Assembly: GCA_026991055.1 (NCBI GenBank)
Contig: JALXCE010000088.1
Location: 1-7,467 of the forward strand
Direction: 5' to 3'
DNA from: Caldifarciminota bacterium
Lineage (GTDB): Bacteria > Hydrothermota > Hydrothermia > B15-G9 > WFZT01
Length of the DNA stretch: 7,467 nt
Below the pieces are notes generated by a model. It did no database searches, was not told where the DNA came from, and saw only the letters and a list, made by a program, of their open reading frames with translations. The stretch's first letter is position 1, and every line of letters starts with the position of its first letter. Below are positions 6,801 to 7,467 of the stretch, piece by piece. The translations under genes were made by a program, and so were the position numbers.

Positions 6801-7467
6801 TAGTGCGTGGGCCAAGATTTCCGGTAATGGAGTTGATGGCGGTTTCGGCCACGACCCCGAGATGGATGCTCTGATTGATGAGGCCCGTCAATCGGCTGAC
6901 GATATGAATCAGGCGAAGGAAGAGGCCCAGGCTGCAATGGATGAAGCTCGCGCTACACTTTCTAATCTATCCCCTGCAGAACAGGCAAATATATTCTACA
7001 AGGTATTCACCCATGAGTTCAAAATCAACGGTGTGAATCTCTACGATTACCTTTACAGAGTCGAGCTTGCTAACGGTGGATTGGAGGCGAGTGAAAAACC
7101 TTCTTTAATGTGGGTCGGGGGACGGATTTACAGTGGATACTACTCACCATACAGGGATACGAATGATATTGTTACAGAAAGAAGAAGGCTTAATCAGGCT
7201 GTAACGAGAATTTCTCAATATCGTGGAAGAGTTGATGCCATTTTGGAAAGAATTAACCTTGTGGTTGACTCTATCAACAGTGCAGGTCTAACGAGCATCG
7301 GAGCATCTCCTGTTGAGGATGCCAGGCTAGGCGAGGGCCATCTTCATGTTACAATTCAAAATGGCAGGGCTACTGTAACGAGCCAGCCGGGATTTGCGAT
7401 AAATGCTTCTCAGGCAAGCCAAAACGCTACCAATGCAATTCAGTATGAACATCAGGCCCAGGAGACC
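757..7467 (+). CDS. Giant secreted beta-rich repeat protein with TANFOR-like and Fn3-like N-terminus (3' partial)
   Basis: The frame is open for 2237 codons and has no stop before the window ends, so the protein is incomplete at its C-terminus. The start is well fixed: an in-frame TAA lies at 700-702, no other ATG, GTG or TTG in this frame falls between it and 757, and a strong Shine-Dalgarno precedes the ATG. Residues 1-18 form a signal peptide. Residues 20-146 resemble a TANFOR domain and 149-264 an Fn3-like domain. About 265-1748 are all-beta sequence with alternating hydrophobic residues and a recurring G-x-hydrophobic-x-hydrophobic-Pro element. Residues 1749-2028 are aromatic-rich beta strands, and 2035-2175 contain two predicted long helices. 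Eight of the nine cysteines fall in close pairs within the first 780 residues, which fits an exported protein. An extracellular structural, adhesive or scaffold role is inferred. No catalytic motif is visible. A type IX secretion signal, if present, would be beyond the window. Confidence 0.96.
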   Translation, partial: MLKNILFLSIFAVFSLKAGDWTSDLQFTPNPSPYVSDWESNPGVLTFTLTYTGSNPISVKLRASLKRNGTEIANGESEPINFTGPATNVYSNNNLIDWDNVNYSSILEEQIVRSGRFPDGNYSLCVSVIDISTDDSVSGDCEAFQILLPSPPSLLSPADAETTAIPFPVFVWTPIIGPPNYNITYRFSLWEVHPGQTPLQATYGIPHYQDSTENIPTLIYPVDAPLLENGKTYVWQVQALDLAHNGFGQNQGKSNLFTFTFSTASIPGPGLRDTLEIVENAAYLIVTGLEVTDLGDSYRLNGNSSLLLPAIPGAEPINVQVTNLLVQKSDLSITGGSFTAQNIAGGIIPQSVTGPFLKITSVSYNSDIRFGVRFSMPSSYGVPDFDFSEGLTIDRNGLHGTLSKTAGDGENLFTFGSGLATLDVNEINAHFSNPVVSFSGKIHLLDTSFAYSLDTLTLVDDEVSGKLRARGPITFPIVPDQNFVTLTMDSIIGDYSSGKYSLTLFGNVALNFEKDTCGGAIELLVNQDGASLQNFEPSCELPEIDLSWMKIDFSNLTLPQFSFGSGHWNFNFNLDAKFSFPSLDSITLPWVHGISIFNGGFRFPEFNFPTLSPVPHFNFGGFDMKVLSFSMPEFTLPSFSWPFGGGNDSSGFNFNFGLGLSMPNLPGSFPDCIRAQTINLDNVHFIDGGMSFDIPEGVVSDCHIPLGGGMEYVIEGLGGSFQATYHDSLEVEGGIDLRGSIVLPEEFSCNNRTLSLGNQKLHLSSNGLITGTVENVVPSCPLQFGPLTIQIDSSGFTFVNDSGAQRVNMGLHGIVKLPAPSDGDSITASGNMTFELTQFEFIDGFVRITEPFIWNLPSVNPVLAIRVDSATLDTAGFHINGNGALQLSDGFSVGVNFNSLVLNLSDFTIKSGSADISGSFAFKVDLTGPETWSAVQAGAPLTGDGILLNLPDNLSLNDYGLTVHDTSLVRLKWNGTDYSAVARFSDNFALSWSPHFGVSSGQVDFIFNGNRVAWLDTAGFHPDFGGIVPIPAKLPIPDTSIAYVQLKQNDSLLVSYSYIGDTLRIFTRPNKPVRVYVPSLKMNDFVPNMGVEFDVKVNPESFEFYDGEIQATPPEGTDTLFSLDALGIPLNINVFKYMKVGTGYVAMLGGRLALPASLDSLNIEFDSLRLSASGLAGTARVGHVYDTLGNRDYVDSVRFGNFMTFKIDGGEISFSPNSARFSGDIYPDLFERNGTAFPIHFVANYGNSGFDFNFDMPDTLPISYINFIPMALQGNPPISISLTDTISVELAGIFSFPFAGDSFSISMSGLKIMNVAPYVVAPEISYPTTGQFFKLFGLDFGLRDVRKPGVTYPALGFEFQNGIFKVNMSGEFAFMRDTISFTGLKVGSDGSFEFQEVNLLSSPINIVDHYWTLDTVKFTMDSLRIEGSVILPAPFDTVGKQRYSASISYDGTIRGGGKIVLIDETPAMDDDPTEFNFFVGSLDINYLAVNLDLTDFENSGIDAVFYLYFDAEHPAKIGYNEGDSLAPGFSINLNGDFDWGDIDIPAGSIPDIDWNVFKLSIGNVTLLHDNSFGVSFSGSMQLNVSSVSGNIEFQDFEVSSDGGIEFPTINRADLSIAGVMTMSIASINYVDHDTTIQVPMVGLPTANNQGSSSMRSVNVSSSFSFGLTLNIMDYGGGGVKNFTAYTKQSDGSVGMVIDSANMVIPSVFEASFDMEFESGEYFRFLFAGDAKLPAANNLNVALVGKLANTPTGPSFGAFVTVSTQIDIIPRLIILSGLGGGFFYNPEETDFRIVKAKSGLTGMPFDTMSVRDADFSIFLYAEAEIVTDWVARGRALLTVTDQEFLLDAKVVLLHQDDKITGYAHLGIGFQDFYAVGNIGVDVNVLSLIKGQGTFGFFVYNEDAWGITGGTNMKILSFIDLESEFFVGPPGFMVSGTASYGFDIWIIEVNTGFEGQMWYIRDASWGAYYKAYVEVEVLGGAAGAKGWLESCLIGSPNFYLYGAAGLEVHALFISWEGSAWAKISGNGVDGGFGHDPEMDALIDEARQSADDMNQAKEEAQAAMDEARATLSNLSPAEQANIFYKVFTHEFKINGVNLYDYLYRVELANGGLEASEKPSLMWVGGRIYSGYYSPYRDTNDIVTERRRLNQAVTRISQYRGRVDAILERINLVVDSINSAGLTSIGASPVEDARLGEGHLHVTIQNGRATVTSQPGFAINASQASQNATNAIQYEHQAQET
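814..1194 (+). other. TANFOR-like N-terminal domain (residues 20-146)
   Basis: The segment begins with a Pro-Asn-Pro-Ser-Pro-Tyr-Val-Ser-Asp-Trp motif at residues 29-38. It continues through beta strands typical of an immunoglobulin-like fold (about 46-65) and ends with Cys125 and Cys141 separated by 15 residues just before a Phe-x-Ile strand. From memory, this 'SPYxSD... G-x-Y-x-x-C... C-x-x-F' layout is that of the TANFOR domain found at the N-terminus of large Bacteroidota surface proteins such as those of Tannerella forsythia, where it is also followed by an Fn3-like module. The two cysteines probably form a disulfide. The assignment rests on motif recall, not on a profile search. Confidence 0.55.
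1201..1548 (+). other. Fibronectin-III-like domain (residues 149-264)
   Basis: The domain starts with a Pro-rich linker and the phrase 'LLSPADAE' at 154-161. It has the hallmark core tryptophan in 'FVWTP' (Trp172), a 'YRFSLWEV' strand (about 185-192), a 'LLENGKTYVWQVQALD' strand (226-241) with a Tyr and Trp typical of the F strand, and a closing 'FTFTFST' strand. This 'SPADG...FxWTP...Y-x-W-x-V-x-A' pattern is common in secreted Bacteroidota and Ignavibacteriota proteins. It is a structural module and gives no hint of a specific ligand. Confidence 0.75.
2167..5955 (+). repeat. Divergent beta-repeat region with G-x-phi-x-phi-Pro element
   Basis: A short element, Gly-x-hydrophobic-x-hydrophobic-Pro (sometimes with Asp or Ala at the first hydrophobic position), recurs at Gly471, 739, 813, 1026, 1150, 1427, 1540 and 1728. 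A variant one residue longer begins at Gly945. Examples are GSIVLPEE, GIVKLPAP, GRLALPAS, GSVILPAP and GDAKLPAA. The spacing is irregular, from 74 to 277 residues, so the units are old and divergent or of several types. An exact heptapeptide, LDTAGFH, occurs at residues 872-878 and 1015-1021 with synonymous differences, which points to duplication followed by drift. Strands are often introduced by Asp-Ser or Asp-Thr. A stack of beta sandwiches or a beta-solenoid is possible; the fold cannot be decided from the sequence alone. Confidence 0.6.
2446..2769 (+). other. Phe/Pro/Asn/Ser-rich segment (residues 564-671)
   Basis: This stretch has biased composition: short pseudo-repeats in which Phe alternates with Asn or Ser and is broken by Pro, such as NFNFNLDAKFSFPSL, FPEFNFPTLSP, MPEFTLPSFSWPF and FNFNFGLGLSMPNL. 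It contains no cysteine until Cys672 just beyond its end. The alternation suggests extended beta structure or a proline-punctuated linker between the N-terminal modules and the main repeat region. A similar phrase, GFDFNFDMP, recurs at residue 1249, so it may be an expanded version of an element used elsewhere in the protein. Confidence 0.6.
6001..6840 (+). other. Aromatic-rich beta region (residues 1749-2028)
   Basis: From about residue 1749 the composition shifts: Trp, Tyr, Phe and Gly become frequent, the G-x-phi-x-phi-Pro element is absent, and strands alternate hydrophobic and polar residues. Examples are GLGGGFFYNP at 1776-1785, TASYGFDIWIIEV around 1935-1947 and GAYYKAYVEVEV around 1964-1975. 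The segment holds Cys1989, the only unpaired cysteine and the first after more than 1200 cysteine-free residues. The alternation would suit a beta-barrel-like or beta-sandwich domain, possibly the functional core of the protein. I do not recognise a family. Confidence 0.5.
6859..6969 (+). other. Predicted coiled-coil helix 1 (residues 2035-2071)
   Basis: The sequence changes abruptly from beta-type to a charged, Ala/Glu/Gln-rich helix containing IDEARQSADD and AKEEAQAAMDEARATL, with no Pro or Gly and hydrophobic residues spaced 3-4 apart. It follows a Gly-rich linker (GNGVDGGFGHD). A coiled coil or helical bundle is inferred; it could serve as an oligomerisation or spacer element. Confidence 0.7.
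7165..7281 (+). other. Predicted coiled-coil helix 2 (residues 2137-2175)
   Basis: A second long amphipathic helix runs through TERRRLNQAVTRISQYRGRV and AILERINLVVDSIN. It is separated from the first by about 65 residues with Tyr- and Gly-rich sequence. The two helices could pack against each other as a hairpin. A further Ala/Gln/Asn-rich stretch begins near residue 2217 and is cut by the window end, so more helix may follow. Confidence 0.65.

Overview
The window holds one very long gene and its upstream region. An open reading frame starts at ATG 757 and runs, without a stop, off the right edge at 7467. That is 2237 codons, and the protein is longer still. It reads as a secreted, almost entirely beta-strand surface or extracellular protein. 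The order is a signal peptide, an N-terminal domain that resembles the TANFOR domain of Bacteroidota surface proteins, a fibronectin-III-like domain, roughly 1500 residues of divergent beta repeats, an aromatic-rich beta region, and an alpha-helical tail region cut off by the window end. I recognise no named family for the large central part and assign no activity.

Positions 1-756 contain no convincing gene. Positions 1-460 carry a cluster of imperfect palindromes and a dispersed, degenerate repeat, in which pyrimidine-rich CCTCTCCCC-type arms pair with GGGGAGAGG-type arms. This looks like a REP-like or MITE-like intergenic repeat family, and some hairpins may also end transcription from a gene left of the window. 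Positions 461-643 are AT-rich and mostly featureless. A near-consensus sigma-70 promoter (TTGACT, 17 nt, TATAAT) lies at 644-672. It is followed by a leader of about 77 nt and a strong Shine-Dalgarno sequence, so the giant gene probably has its own promoter.

The organism is most likely an uncultured or little-studied bacterium of the Bacteroidota/Ignavibacteriota/FCB neighbourhood. The basis is the N-terminal domain pair, the bacterial promoter and Shine-Dalgarno signals, moderate GC content judged by eye, and free use of ATA, AGA and AGG codons. This assignment is inference with modest confidence. No RNA gene, CRISPR array, insertion sequence or second protein-coding gene could be supported.
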